From JAVVRI01 sp036654795 (GTDB lineage Bacteria; Bacteroidota; Bacteroidia; Bacteroidales; Tannerellaceae), in NCBI GenBank assembly GCA_036654795.1, contig JAVVRI010000008.1:1-32838 (forward strand): a DNA stretch of 32,838 nt, written 5' to 3'. Position numbers and translations under genes: made by a program. Positions 1 to 9,314 of this stretch are shown piece by piece (the stretch's first letter is position 1; every line of letters begins with the position of its first letter). The notes below the pieces were generated by a model, which saw only the letters and a list, made by a program, of their open reading frames with translations, made no database searches and was not told the DNA's origin.

Positions 1-669
1 CAAAGCATAATATTCCGGATGTGTTTTAAAATACTGTGCAGGTGGAACCAATAGTTCAAACGAATGAACCATATATCCCCATTCTCCATCTGTCACCCCA
101 TCCAATGTGCTGTGATCAATCTTATGCCAATCGGAATAGAACGGATCAAACGCATCGCGATAGTGTGTATCGCGGAATAGATTAACCGGCACTTGTGTAT
201 CGTCTATTTTCTCAATTTTCACTTGCTCAAGTTTTGGATAGTCAAACACCTTTGACGAAAGACAGCGATATCCGAGATATTGATCGAAGAAGGAATAAAC
301 CCCATAAAGTGTCCCTTTATCGCTACCACCGACAATCGCCAGACGTGCTCCCTCTGTCCGAATCGTAAAACCATCTTCAGCAAGTGTGTCAGTATCCATA
401 TCTGTACGCGACGAAGCTCCAATCAGAATTTCATGTCGCCGGCTAGGTTCCGTATCAAAAACCACCGGTAGGGTAACTCCACTGCTCAATGTCAATAGCC
501 GACTAAATTCATGAGCAGCATGTTGTTCACTCTCTGTTGCCTCAGGCGAAACAACAATCACATACTCACTCTGTCCCTGATCGGCCAACAAAAGCGGACC
601 ATTTTGGCAAGAGAAGAGCAGCGACATTGTCGCTACTCCCCCCATGATGAAATACTGAGATAACTTCAT
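1..669 (-). CDS. DUF4838 / GH67-N-like lipoprotein (partial, 3' end outside window)
   Basis: This reading frame stays open from an ATG at 669 to the window edge, giving 223 residues. It begins with a hydrophobic leader ending in the lipobox LLFSC, so Cys21 should be lipidated and the protein anchored in the envelope. The following region (EYVIVVSPEATESEQHAA, HEILIGASSR, GTLYGVYSFFDQYLGYR) matches what I know of the alpha-glucuronidase (GH67) N-terminal-like domain, which in Bacteroidota usually precedes a DUF4838 domain. The DUF4838 part would lie beyond the edge. The gene starts only 11 bp after the stop of the beta-helix gene, so it is probably the last visible member of the SusCD operon. 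A carbohydrate-active role is inferred from the family and neighbours; the substrate is unknown, and the catalytic half cannot be seen. Confidence 0.8.
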   Translation of the reverse strand, partial: MKLSQYFIMGGVATMSLLFSCQNGPLLLADQGQSEYVIVVSPEATESEQHAAHEFSRLLTLSSGVTLPVVFDTEPSRRHEILIGASSRTDMDTDTLAEDGFTIRTEGARLAIVGGSDKGTLYGVYSFFDQYLGYRCLSSKVFDYPKLEQVKIEKIDDTQVPVNLFRDTHYRDAFDPFYSDWHKIDHSTLDGVTDGEWGYMVHSFELLVPPAQYFKTHPEYYAL

Positions 670-680
670 AATTCCTAGAT

Positions 681-2801
681 TTATTTTTTGTTTTTCATGA
701 TTACATCAAACTGATCCTCCAACACCTTTGACAATAGGGCTTTCTCTTTCCATTCCTGATCGCCATAAACTCCAGCACGCGAATAATCAAAAGGTTTGAA
801 GCCAATTTGTTTTGCAGTCTTTATACTCTTGAATCGGAAATCGAAATTCGTCGGATCAATAAACAAAGGATCTGCCAGAATGGAATGTTTGTCCTTGCCT
901 AACTTCTTCCATTCAGAGAAACTTAATCCAAGGAAGTCTTGTTTTTGAGTCGTAGGATTCCAAAAACAGTTCTTGTCGATGACGGTTTGAGCTTTCAGCC
1001 AGGAATCTTTACCCATATCCATATACAGTAATCCTTGATCGTAATAAACTATATTGTTGGTAAAAGAAAATGACAAATGCTCTTCAATACGTGTCAACTG
1101 CATCTGAGAAAGTAAATTTAATGCAAAAATATTATTTCTAATTACATTATCTTTCCCATAATGTTGATGAAATGCAGAATTTTTACATTTGTAGACAAGA
1201 TTGTTTTCCATTCGTATTCCTGCTGAACCTTCATCGGTATATAATCCCCAACCTCCATAGGTAAATGAATGGATATGATGAATCACATTATTACTAACAC
1301 TTGTACCTTCCGAAGCACCCAATGTATAAACACCCCCCATATCGCTCAATTGCCCCCATCCCAGATGGTGAATATGATTGAAATCAATACTATTCCGTTT
1401 TGAAGGACTCGGCGCATATCCCCAAACCCAACCAACAGAAACACCTGAATATCTAAAATCCGCAATATCATTATGGGTAACCGTATTGTCGCTTGCATAA
1501 AAAATCGTAAGTCCTGTCGCATTAGGATAGTCATATCCGCCATGTTGAATAATATTATTGTGGATGGTTATATGGTGTGTATCCGCCAATCCATCTTGAT
1601 CTACAGGAATGAATGATGGCAAATAACTACCGATTTTCACCCCACCACATCCTAAATCATACAAATGACAATGTTCCATTTTTGAAAAAGAGCAGTTCTC
1701 ACGAAACCAAATACCATGATGTCCGGTATGAGCAATATCACAATTTAAAAATTCAATGTGTTTCGCATGATCAACCATAATGGCTGCATCTTCTTCTGCG
1801 GCACTTTGCATAACAGCATACTTACGTATAGGTTTCACATTTGAGTCTGATTCAAACCGAATATTTCTAAATTGGATGGAACTTACTTCGTTTCCCCTTT
1901 TCCCTGCAATCGTCAACAATTTGTTTGAAATAGGATATATACATTGCGTATTCTCTATCGTTTCACCTGGCATGGGTATATAATAAAGGTATCCATCGCG
2001 TTGTAAGAACCATTCACCGGGTTGATCTAGAGCCTTCCTGTAATTTTCAATCTTATAACGACTGTCTTGATTTAGTTTATTATAGACAAATATTCCATTT
2101 CCTGTGATATGAATTGCTGAATCGGCACTATTTACTTGCTGAATATGTCTCGGAGTATATTCCCATTTGTGGTAAAATGAAATCAAAATGTCATTCCATT
2201 CCTCTATTTTCATATCTTTCAAGGCTAGCAATTCTTCTGCATTTACAATTATTTTTTGTGCGGCAAATGCTGCTACATAATTTTGCCCTGCAGTATCCAA
2301 CGTAATTTCATCGACTCTTTTCAGATGTAAAAGATCATTTCCGTTTGGAGTCCGTGCGCGAACACGCCGTTCGCCATTTACATACAATTGCTCAAAGTAC
2401 AAGCCATAATCTGCCACTTCTGGAATAGATGCTCTCCAAAGATTAGGGCTCACTTTTTCAAAACAATTTACACTTTTACCACCACACAAAATTGGACGAT
2501 CTTTTTCATTACCGCAAAACACTACTGGAGCTTGTTCTGTTCCCGAATCTTCTTCAGTGAATGTCAATGCATGCGTAATAGGATAAATACCCCCTTGTAC
2601 TTCAACAAAGATAGTATCAGATACCTGTTTGTTCATGCGCAATGCACGAATCTTATTTTTAGCTCCTTCAAAAGAGCCTAAAGGCTCGTTTATAGAACCC
2701 GAATTTGTATCATTTCCATTTGGTGACACATAAATTCTCACCTCTGCACAAATCATTTGCGAGAGGAACAAGGCTATAAAAATCAAAGATGATAACTTCA
2801 T
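681..2801 (-). CDS. Secreted right-handed beta-helix protein, GH141-like
   Basis: The product has 706 residues. Residues 1-19 form a Sec signal peptide ending MICA. A segment starting EVRIYVSPNGNDTNSG follows, typical of the first coil of secreted pectate-lyase-like beta-helix enzymes. Around residues 130-300 lies an insertion with LYFEQLYVNGERRVRARTPN, as I recall from GH141-like proteins. From about residue 300 to 620 there are repeated coil motifs with Asn ladders (HHITIHNNIIQHGG, NSIDFNHIHHLGWGQLSDMGG, IRMENNLVYKCKNSAF). GH141 members include alpha-L-fucosidases and xylanases acting on pectin or xylan. Exact activity cannot be read here; another beta-helix glycosidase or lyase family is the alternative. 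It lies downstream of susD behind a hairpin and just upstream of the DUF4838 lipoprotein gene, so it is likely a periplasmic or surface enzyme of the same glycan locus. Confidence 0.75.
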   Translation of the reverse strand: MKLSSLIFIALFLSQMICAEVRIYVSPNGNDTNSGSINEPLGSFEGAKNKIRALRMNKQVSDTIFVEVQGGIYPITHALTFTEEDSGTEQAPVVFCGNEKDRPILCGGKSVNCFEKVSPNLWRASIPEVADYGLYFEQLYVNGERRVRARTPNGNDLLHLKRVDEITLDTAGQNYVAAFAAQKIIVNAEELLALKDMKIEEWNDILISFYHKWEYTPRHIQQVNSADSAIHITGNGIFVYNKLNQDSRYKIENYRKALDQPGEWFLQRDGYLYYIPMPGETIENTQCIYPISNKLLTIAGKRGNEVSSIQFRNIRFESDSNVKPIRKYAVMQSAAEEDAAIMVDHAKHIEFLNCDIAHTGHHGIWFRENCSFSKMEHCHLYDLGCGGVKIGSYLPSFIPVDQDGLADTHHITIHNNIIQHGGYDYPNATGLTIFYASDNTVTHNDIADFRYSGVSVGWVWGYAPSPSKRNSIDFNHIHHLGWGQLSDMGGVYTLGASEGTSVSNNVIHHIHSFTYGGWGLYTDEGSAGIRMENNLVYKCKNSAFHQHYGKDNVIRNNIFALNLLSQMQLTRIEEHLSFSFTNNIVYYDQGLLYMDMGKDSWLKAQTVIDKNCFWNPTTQKQDFLGLSFSEWKKLGKDKHSILADPLFIDPTNFDFRFKSIKTAKQIGFKPFDYSRAGVYGDQEWKEKALLSKVLEDQFDVIMKNKK

Positions 2802-2838
2802 AATAATGTGTTTTATATTTCCTTAAAAACTTTTTTAT

Positions 2839-2885
2839 CCAAGAAGGCGTCAAAATTCTTTCAGGCTTATTTGACACCTTCTTGG
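2839..2885 (-). terminator. Hairpin between susD and the beta-helix gene
   Basis: Arms at 2839-2854 and 2870-2885 pair over 16 positions with one mismatch (CCAAGAAGG-c-GTCAAA against TTTGAC-a-CCTTCTTGG) around a 15-nt loop. In the minus-strand transcript the stem is followed by an A-rich stretch and then GTTTTT, not an immediate U-tract. It therefore resembles a leaky terminator or an RNA-processing/stability hairpin that would lower expression of downstream enzymes relative to susCD. It occupies most of the 110-bp intergenic space. Confidence 0.55.
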
Positions 2886-2911
2886 CAACTCTTATAAAAA
2901 AACAATTTATA

Positions 2912-4724
2912 TTATTTGTATCCAGGATTCTCTTCTAAATTCGTATTCTGTTCTGTTCTTGCTTTTGTAATCGGAAGATAATAATGCTCAGTAATAAACA
3001 GTGGCTTTCTGGCATCGTAATTTTGAATTACACGAATTTTGAATTTTCGGGCGGTGTTATAATCCTTGTTCGTAAAATCACTGGCCGTGTAATCCAAAAT
3101 ATAGCGAAGACCCGAAGTTTGTTTAGACAAGACATCTTCTGCAATACGCCAGCGGCGCACATCCCAATAACGATGTCCTTCAAATGCCAATTCCACTTTT
3201 CGTTCATGACGGATCGTTTCGCGGTCAATAGTTGTTTTATGAATAATACCGGCTCTACTTCTGATTTGATTGATCGCATCCAAAGCTTCTCCTGTTTTAC
3301 CCAATTCATAAGCAGCTTCCGCCAAATTCAGTAAAACTTCTGCATAACGGAATACAGGACAATCAATGCCATCTTTTTCATCCATATTGGCATTTGAATT
3401 ATCATCCAACATTTTCAAAATACCGAAGCCTGTTCCGAAATTACCCCAGGCATTCTGATTTCCCCATGCTGGTATTCCATTGTATGCTTCTTGTTCATTT
3501 TCCAATAATTTCCCATTGTTATCAATCAATCCATGATGCGAAGTAACATATCCATCTTTCCAATATGCCCCATTTGTCCAGATAGAAGCATAAAAACGAG
3601 GATCTTTATTATTAAATAATTCATCCATAGTCCATAATCCTTTCTGAATAGCTTCTCTGTCTAATTTTCCTGATTTACCATCAGTATATTCGAATTCTTC
3701 CACCATTTCTAAAGAAGGATTAGAGCACATTCCTGCATTATATCCATGGGGTTTTGGGGCGAGAAGAAATCCATACCACCAAGAATTTTGTACTGCATCA
3801 AATTGTTTCACAAAAATCATTTCTTTATTTTGTTCTTTCAAAAACACATTTCTAAAGTTTTGTGTTTTATCTGCATCTTGATTATACAATTCGTATTTAC
3901 CTAAACTCTGAATTTTCTTAGCAGCCTCATAAGCCTTTTGATAATAATTATTGGCCAGCTCCTGAGGTATCCCAACTAGTCCACCTTTTTGAACAGTTCC
4001 AAATTGAGCAATACTGCCAGCATATAACGCAGCACGACATTTCAAAGCACAAGCAGCCCCTTCAGTGGCTCGCCCAAATGCCTCAGGAAGACCAGGCAAC
4101 GTCCCCTCTACAGCTTCTATTTCAGAGATGATAAAATCATAGACCNNNNNNNNNNTCTTGTTCTTTATTACGAGAAGGATACATCTTTTCGCTTGGTGCA
4201 TTCATAGGCAATGCTTCCGTAACGATTGGGACACCTCCGTAACGTTTTACCATGAAAAAATAGTTTAATGCTCTTAAAAAACGAGCTTCGGCAATACGTG
4301 TATCAATGAATTTTTGTTCATTTACACTGTTAGGCAATTTTTCAATTAATTCATTTAAACGTCGAATAATAACATAGGGTAGTTCCCAATATTCCAAGAA
4401 TCCACCAGCTATACTTAGTGAACCCGTTCTAAAACCGGTTGTTCCAGCCACATCCCAAGCTGGCTGGCCTACCTCGTCTGCAATATCAAGTATGTATTGA
4501 AATCCAGCTTTATAAGGCCATCCCCCAAGGTATTGAGACGCATCCATTTGTAAAACAGACATATTAGCATACTGAGAGACCATATAGGCATCCACTAACG
4601 TCGGATCATCCCACACAATATCATCGGAGATCATGTCCAAGGGCTTTTTATCCAGTATATCACAAGATGTTAACATAACGACAAAAAGAGTTGTTAGCAT
4701 CCAACGTAATTTTATATTTTTCAT
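2912..4724 (-). CDS. susD-like: SusD/RagB-family glycan-binding lipoprotein (interrupted by an N run)
   Basis: This is a surface glycan-binding lipoprotein that caps the SusC channel. The N-terminus (MKNIKLRWMLTTLFVVMLTSC) is a lipoprotein signal with Cys21 as lipidation site. SusD landmarks follow: an early DxVW-type segment (SDDIVWDDPTLVDAYM), ARFLRALNYFFMVKRYGGVPIV, and near the end PVFRYAEVLLNLAEAAYELG, AINQIRSRAG and VELAFEGHRYWDVRRW. Ten Ns at 4146-4155 split the frame. With the Ns removed the frame closes exactly (KEQ-E-VYDFI, a normal SusD junction) and gives about 600 residues. An ATG at 4736 is an alternative start, but 4724 gives the standard signal peptide. The gene lies 24 bp after the susC stop, the invariant susCD arrangement. 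Confidence 0.9.
4146..4155. other. Assembly gap (10 N) inside susD
   Basis: These are ten undetermined bases. Dropping them joins CAA-GA to G-GTC on the minus strand and restores one continuous susD frame, so the real missing length is a multiple of three and may well be zero. Confidence 0.95.
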
Positions 4725-4748
4725 ATTCATTTCCAATTATTGTAGTGA

Positions 4749-7700
4749 TTAAAATGACAAATTAACTCCAAAACTAATGGTTCGTTGTTGCGGATAATAT
4801 TGATCGGCATTACCGGAGGATATTTCCGGGTCTATGCTGTATTCACTCACACTGCTTAGAGTAAAAAGATTAGACGCAGAAATATACAGACGAAGCTTTT
4901 CTATACTAGCAACGCCTAACAACTCCTTTGGAATCGTATAACCTAATGCTATATTTTTTAGTCGCAAGTAGGCTACGGGTTTTAGCCAATAGTCTGATTT
5001 CCAACTATTAGAGTTTGATCCACCCAATCTCGGTTCTAATGCATTCGGATCATTGGTTGCTTCAGTCCATCTAGAATCGTATGTTCTTTTGGTCTTATTA
5101 TTCCCATAGACTAACGCAGAATATCCGGCAGCCCCTTGAAACGAAGCTACTAAATCAAAATTCCGATAAGTAAAAGCACCTGAAAATCCATAGAACCAAT
5201 GGGGGGTAGTTCCTTCTCCAATTTCTGTCTGGTCTTTCCAATCCAACACCCCATCATTATTTATATCCTTATACTTAACATCTCCTGGACGAAGTGTCGC
5301 ATTATTGCCTCCTAATTCAGCATAAGAATATGGTAAGGCATTAATTTCTTCTTGGCTTGTAAATAATCCATCAGATACATATCCAAATTCACGATCAGCC
5401 CATAGCCCTGATTTTTTATTAATACGAATCTGGTCCGGATCTGTATAATTTGTCTCCTCGTAATGATCCCATTTCGCACGAGCCCAAGACATATTTGCGG
5501 AAATATCATAAGAAAAATCACCTTTGCTATTAGCAGTTCCGATAGATAATTCAAAACCTCTATCATTACTACTATTAATATTTTCTAAAGGAGACGAAGC
5601 CCCAAATGTTCCTGGTAGAGATTTAGCACGAGTAGCAAGAACACCTGACCGATCACGATAAAATCCCTCTATAGAACCATAAATTGCACGATTTAAAAAT
5701 GAATAATCTACTCCAACGTTGTATATGTTCATCTTTTCCCAAGTTATAAGAAGATTTGCCAAGCTGGTTGGAGATAAACCTTTAACAAATCCACCTCCCC
5801 ATTGGTATACGCCACCAAGCGAATAGCCTGCCAAGTATTGATAATCTCTGATTTTATCTGCATCAGACTTTTTATAATCAAACCCAGAAGATCCGTAACT
5901 AGCTCTCAATTTTAGTTGGTCTACTCCTATACAACGAGCCATAAAGTTTTCTTTTGAAAGTACCCATCCTACGGAAATACTAGGAAAATAGCCCCATCTG
6001 TCTTCTTTAGGGAAATTAGCAGAAGCATCAGCTCGTAAAATAAGATCCACTAAATACTTATCCTCATAACTATAGTTTACACGACCGATAACACTCATAC
6101 GTCCCATTTCTGAAGCCGAGCCTGAGTTTTTCATACCTTCATCTGATCCGGCAAACAACTCGTCAATAGCTGGTGTCATATACTTTTCACGAAAAGCCCC
6201 AAAATTATTACCTCCATATTCTATACTCTCAAAAAGAGCCAAGGCGGTAATATGATGCTTTTTATTAAAAAGACGCTCATAATTCAACGAATACTGCTGT
6301 GTAAATTGTCTATTGAAATTAATTGATTCCCCCAATTGAGCTTGTCCCCACATTTCTCCAGCCAACGTATAAATATCTGCTGCTTGATTATATGTATAGA
6401 ACTTATAGGGTTTCTGGAAATCTTTATTGTAAGATTGCCAATCTTGGTAGCTAACCATTCCTTTTGCTTTCAGTCCTTCAATAAATGGAACATCATACTC
6501 TAATGTCGCTGTTCCTCGTAGATCACGGCTCTTAGTCAATGAATATCCCCAGATATCCATATTGGAAGTTAATGCAACACTACCGACATCAATACCTCCA
6601 TATGAATTTTTAGATGGATCTGGTAGTGTAGGTGTATACCAAGGCTTTGTTCCATAATAATCTTGCCACACAGTACCGTTGCCCTGTATACCCCGCCCAG
6701 TAAATTTACCTTTATCATAAACAGCCAATAAATCAACAGACAACTTAATCCTATCTGTCACTTTTGCATCGATATTTGATTGCAAATTATATCGAGAATA
6801 TTCACCTCCATTTTTCTTAACAACCGTTTGTTGATTCTGATATCCAAACAGAGCATAATATTTAATTTTTTCACTTCCTCCCCGAATCGAAACATTTTCA
6901 TTGTGCTGAGGAGCCCATTTCCTAAATACAAAATTATGCCAATCGAAAGAGGGGTAGGCAGGATCATTTCCTGCAAAATATTTCTCTACCGCTTCGGCCG
7001 TATATGGAGCTGTATCTTCCGGTTTTCCTGATTGTAAATGTTCTTCCCGAAGCATCCGAGTTAATTCACCTGAACTCGCTTTTTCCGCCAAATTAGTAAC
7101 ACCTTGCATTGTATAAGATGCATTTACCGTAATCGTAGGCTTTTGGTTTACGCCACGTTTCGTTGTAACCAAAACGACACCGTTACCTGCTCGTGCTCCA
7201 TAAATAGAGGCTGCTCCATCTTTTAATATTGTTACATTTTCGATCTGGTTTGCATCCAAATTGGAAAGGCTACCTTCTACACCATCCACAATAACCAATG
7301 CATCACCAAAGCCACGAATACTAAGTTTTGCTGCATCCGATCCCGGCAAACCAGAAGATTGTTGTGTAATCAAACCAGGTAACTTGCCACTCAACGTATT
7401 TGTCACGTTGCCGACCGGAGTTGCTGTAAGCTGTTCTGACTTAACAGAAGAAACAGCCCCTGTTAGTGTGCTTTTTTTCTGTGTGCCATAACCTACCACC
7501 ACAACTTCATCCAAAGCTTGCGTGTCTTCTGCTAATTTAATATCGAATATCGTTTTATTTCCAACTGTAACAACTTGGCTCAGATAACCGATAAAAGAGA
7601 CTTGCAGTTGAGCATTGTCCGATACTTCCAGAGTAAATTTACCATCAATATCCGTAATTGTACCTATGTTTGTTTTAGGAACAGAAACATTCGCCCCAAT

Positions 7701-8153
7701 TACCGGGTCCCCTTTTGTATCTTTCACCACTCCGGTGACGGTTCGTCCTTGTTGGGCTATCTGTTGGGCTGTTACTTCCGATTCTTGGCGGGGTGACAAA
7801 ATGATATACTTTCCATCTACAGTATATTTCACGTCTGTGCCTTTGAATAGATGATTCAAGACTTCTTCTAAGTTGCTTTTGTTTAGATCGAGAGAAACCT
7901 TCCGGTTTACGTTTACATATTTGTTATAAACAAACAAATAGTCTGTTTGATTCTCTATTGAGTTCAGAACATTTTCTAAGTCAGCGTTCTTTTGCTTTAT
8001 AGTAACCTTGACATTCTGAGAGTTCGTGTTCTCCGCGTGTAGGCAAAAGATTAATGCGAACAGGAATAAAGAGGTTATTTTCATGATTCTAAAAAAGTGT
8101 TTACATCGTTGGTTTTTGTCATAAAAAGCCCGCGATAAGAATTTTTTATTCAT
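4749..8153 (-). CDS. susC-like: SusC/RagA-family TonB-linked outer-membrane transporter with STN domain
   Basis: This is an outer-membrane transporter of about 1134 residues that imports glycan fragments using TonB energy. From the ATG at 8153: signal region near residues 24-46; STN (secretin/TonB short N-terminal) domain about 47-120; carboxypeptidase-regulatory-like domain about 138-207; TonB box DEVVVVGYG near 215; plug about 225-334 with LSGKLPGLITQQSSGLPG and GAASIYGARAGNGVVLVTTKRG; then a 22-strand-type barrel ending in the aromatic residue of GVNLSF. The STN domain marks transporters that signal to a FecR-type anti-sigma factor, and fecR and sigma genes lie directly upstream. An in-frame ATG at 8237 would add 28 unlikely residues and lies in a hairpin; an ATG at 8084 is another alternative, but SusC proteins often carry about 20 residues before the hydrophobic segment. 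The substrate is unknown. Confidence 0.95.
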   Translation of the reverse strand: MNKKFLSRAFYDKNQRCKHFFRIMKITSLFLFALIFCLHAENTNSQNVKVTIKQKNADLENVLNSIENQTDYLFVYNKYVNVNRKVSLDLNKSNLEEVLNHLFKGTDVKYTVDGKYIILSPRQESEVTAQQIAQQGRTVTGVVKDTKGDPVIGANVSVPKTNIGTITDIDGKFTLEVSDNAQLQVSFIGYLSQVVTVGNKTIFDIKLAEDTQALDEVVVVGYGTQKKSTLTGAVSSVKSEQLTATPVGNVTNTLSGKLPGLITQQSSGLPGSDAAKLSIRGFGDALVIVDGVEGSLSNLDANQIENVTILKDGAASIYGARAGNGVVLVTTKRGVNQKPTITVNASYTMQGVTNLAEKASSGELTRMLREEHLQSGKPEDTAPYTAEAVEKYFAGNDPAYPSFDWHNFVFRKWAPQHNENVSIRGGSEKIKYYALFGYQNQQTVVKKNGGEYSRYNLQSNIDAKVTDRIKLSVDLLAVYDKGKFTGRGIQGNGTVWQDYYGTKPWYTPTLPDPSKNSYGGIDVGSVALTSNMDIWGYSLTKSRDLRGTATLEYDVPFIEGLKAKGMVSYQDWQSYNKDFQKPYKFYTYNQAADIYTLAGEMWGQAQLGESINFNRQFTQQYSLNYERLFNKKHHITALALFESIEYGGNNFGAFREKYMTPAIDELFAGSDEGMKNSGSASEMGRMSVIGRVNYSYEDKYLVDLILRADASANFPKEDRWGYFPSISVGWVLSKENFMARCIGVDQLKLRASYGSSGFDYKKSDADKIRDYQYLAGYSLGGVYQWGGGFVKGLSPTSLANLLITWEKMNIYNVGVDYSFLNRAIYGSIEGFYRDRSGVLATRAKSLPGTFGASSPLENINSSNDRGFELSIGTANSKGDFSYDISANMSWARAKWDHYEETNYTDPDQIRINKKSGLWADREFGYVSDGLFTSQEEINALPYSYAELGGNNATLRPGDVKYKDINNDGVLDWKDQTEIGEGTTPHWFYGFSGAFTYRNFDLVASFQGAAGYSALVYGNNKTKRTYDSRWTEATNDPNALEPRLGGSNSNSWKSDYWLKPVAYLRLKNIALGYTIPKELLGVASIEKLRLYISASNLFTLSSVSEYSIDPEISSGNADQYYPQQRTISFGVNLSF

Positions 8154-8205
8154 ATCTTTGTAATTGTTGTTGATTAATACAGTTCTTTTTAATTGTGTTA
8201 ATTGG

Positions 8206-8237
8206 ATGCCGATGGGTGTGGGGACACTTGTCGGCAT
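8206..8237 (-). promoter_or_regulatory. Hairpin in the susC leader
   Basis: Outer arms ATGCCGA (8206-8212) and TCGGCAT (8231-8237) pair perfectly. Inside them GTGT and ACAC form a second short stem separated by a 3x3 internal loop. The element sits between the fecR stop and the susC start, about 50 nt before the susC ATG on the minus strand. It could be a leader attenuator or the end of the sigma/fecR transcript. There is no U-tract directly after it, so a leader role is as likely as termination. Confidence 0.4.
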
Positions 8238-8303
8238 TTCATTTAAGATTAACTTTCATTTCTCCATTTCGTGCTTCATAGGCTTTATTTTTTTCGATTA
8301 GAC

Positions 8304-9217
8304 TTATTTTATATAAACGACAGTGTTTTCTTCATTCCTTTCAAATGTGTATCGGGCATCCTGCTGCAAAATACGTAAAGCATTATCCAATCCATCGGAT
8401 ACTCGGAACTTACCGCTGCAAGTATAACCCTTTAGATTCTTATTCTCTATGATGATATCTATCCCGTAACACTTCTCGAAACGCGTCATCAACTCATTAA
8501 ATTCCATATTTCTAAAACAAACCAATCCATCTCGCCAACGGAAATGATCATAGTCGTCGATAGACGAAACCAACAAACGGCCATTTTCCAGATGGGCCAT
8601 CTGATCTGGTTTTAATATGATTGGGGTAGACGATGCTGCTTTATCCGTTACCTTTACGGAACCTTCCATCAGCGACGTTGAGAAATCATCAGAATCGGAA
8701 TAAGCCTCGACATTAAACTTTGTACCCAGTACTTCAATATTACATTTCTTCGTATGTACAATAAACGGGCTTTTTGCATTATGTGCAACCTCAAAGTAGG
8801 CCTCGCCATCCAGTTTTACCTCGCGCATTGAGCCTAAAAAGACAGCCGGATAAACGATCTCGGAACGTGCATTCAACCAAACCGAGGTTCCGTCAGGCAG
8901 TTTGAGGTTTACCCTTTGACCGGCAGGAACGGTGATTGTGTTCATCGCCGACAAAAGTTCATTTTTCTCGGAGGTGTAAAAGTATAATCCGCANNNNNNN
9001 NNNGCACAAAAGATTGTTTGTTTATTCTCAACAAGTTCTTTTTGACGGTTGCGCGTGTTTTCATATTCCCGGATAGGATCATGGCATCAAAGAACTCGCG
9101 TTCGCGCAAGAGCTCTTCTTTATGGGTAGACGAAAGGTCTAACCAACGATAAACGTCCGCTTCTTCTTCCGGGGAAGCAAGACCTTCAAAATATCTATAT
9201 AATGTTTCTTTCTCCAT
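8304..9217 (-). CDS. fecR-like: FecR-family anti-sigma factor (interrupted by an N run)
   Basis: This is an inner-membrane anti-sigma factor expected to hold the neighbouring ECF sigma factor until SusC signals. The cytoplasmic N-terminus (MEKETLYRYFEGLASPEEE..., about 71 residues) is the sigma-binding part. After the gap come the end of the membrane helix (GLYFYTSEKNELLSAMN), the FecR domain (ITVPAGQRVNLKLPDGTSVWLNA, EAYFEVAHNAKSPFIVHT, EVLGTKFNVEAY) and a C-terminal DUF4974/STN-like region (FRWRDGLVCFRNMEFNELM to YTFERNEENTVVYIK). Ten Ns at 8994-9003 replace most of the transmembrane helix. The two halves are out of phase, so the true missing length must be 2 modulo 3; comparison with relatives suggests a few tens of bases. 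The gene is probably intact in the organism and co-transcribed with the sigma gene upstream. Confidence 0.88.
8994..9003. other. Assembly gap (10 N) inside fecR
   Basis: These are ten undetermined bases at the predicted membrane helix. Removing them does not restore the frame (it runs into TGA), so real sequence is missing here, with a length of 2 modulo 3. Confidence 0.95.
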
Positions 9218-9250
9218 TCTATTTGCTTTACTATCTATAAAGCGAATGGC

Positions 9251-9264
9251 AGGGAAACATCCCT
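9251..9264. promoter_or_regulatory. Small hairpin between sigma and fecR genes
   Basis: AGGGA (9251-9255) and TCCCT (9260-9264) pair around a 4-nt loop, 34 nt upstream of the fecR start codon. It is the only structured element I see in the 97-bp spacer between the two genes. It may tune translation of fecR relative to sigma; that role is inference. Confidence 0.3.
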
Positions 9265-9314
9265 AATCAAAAAATGACTTATTTTAAATAAAAAGCAAAT
9301 TAGGTTCTATAAGA

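Noticed and set aside
8154..8237. Longer start for SusC at 8237
   Set aside because: The extra residues (MPTSVPTPIGIQ...) precede the normal N-terminal region and their codons form the arm of a hairpin; the ATG at 8153 gives a normal SusC start.
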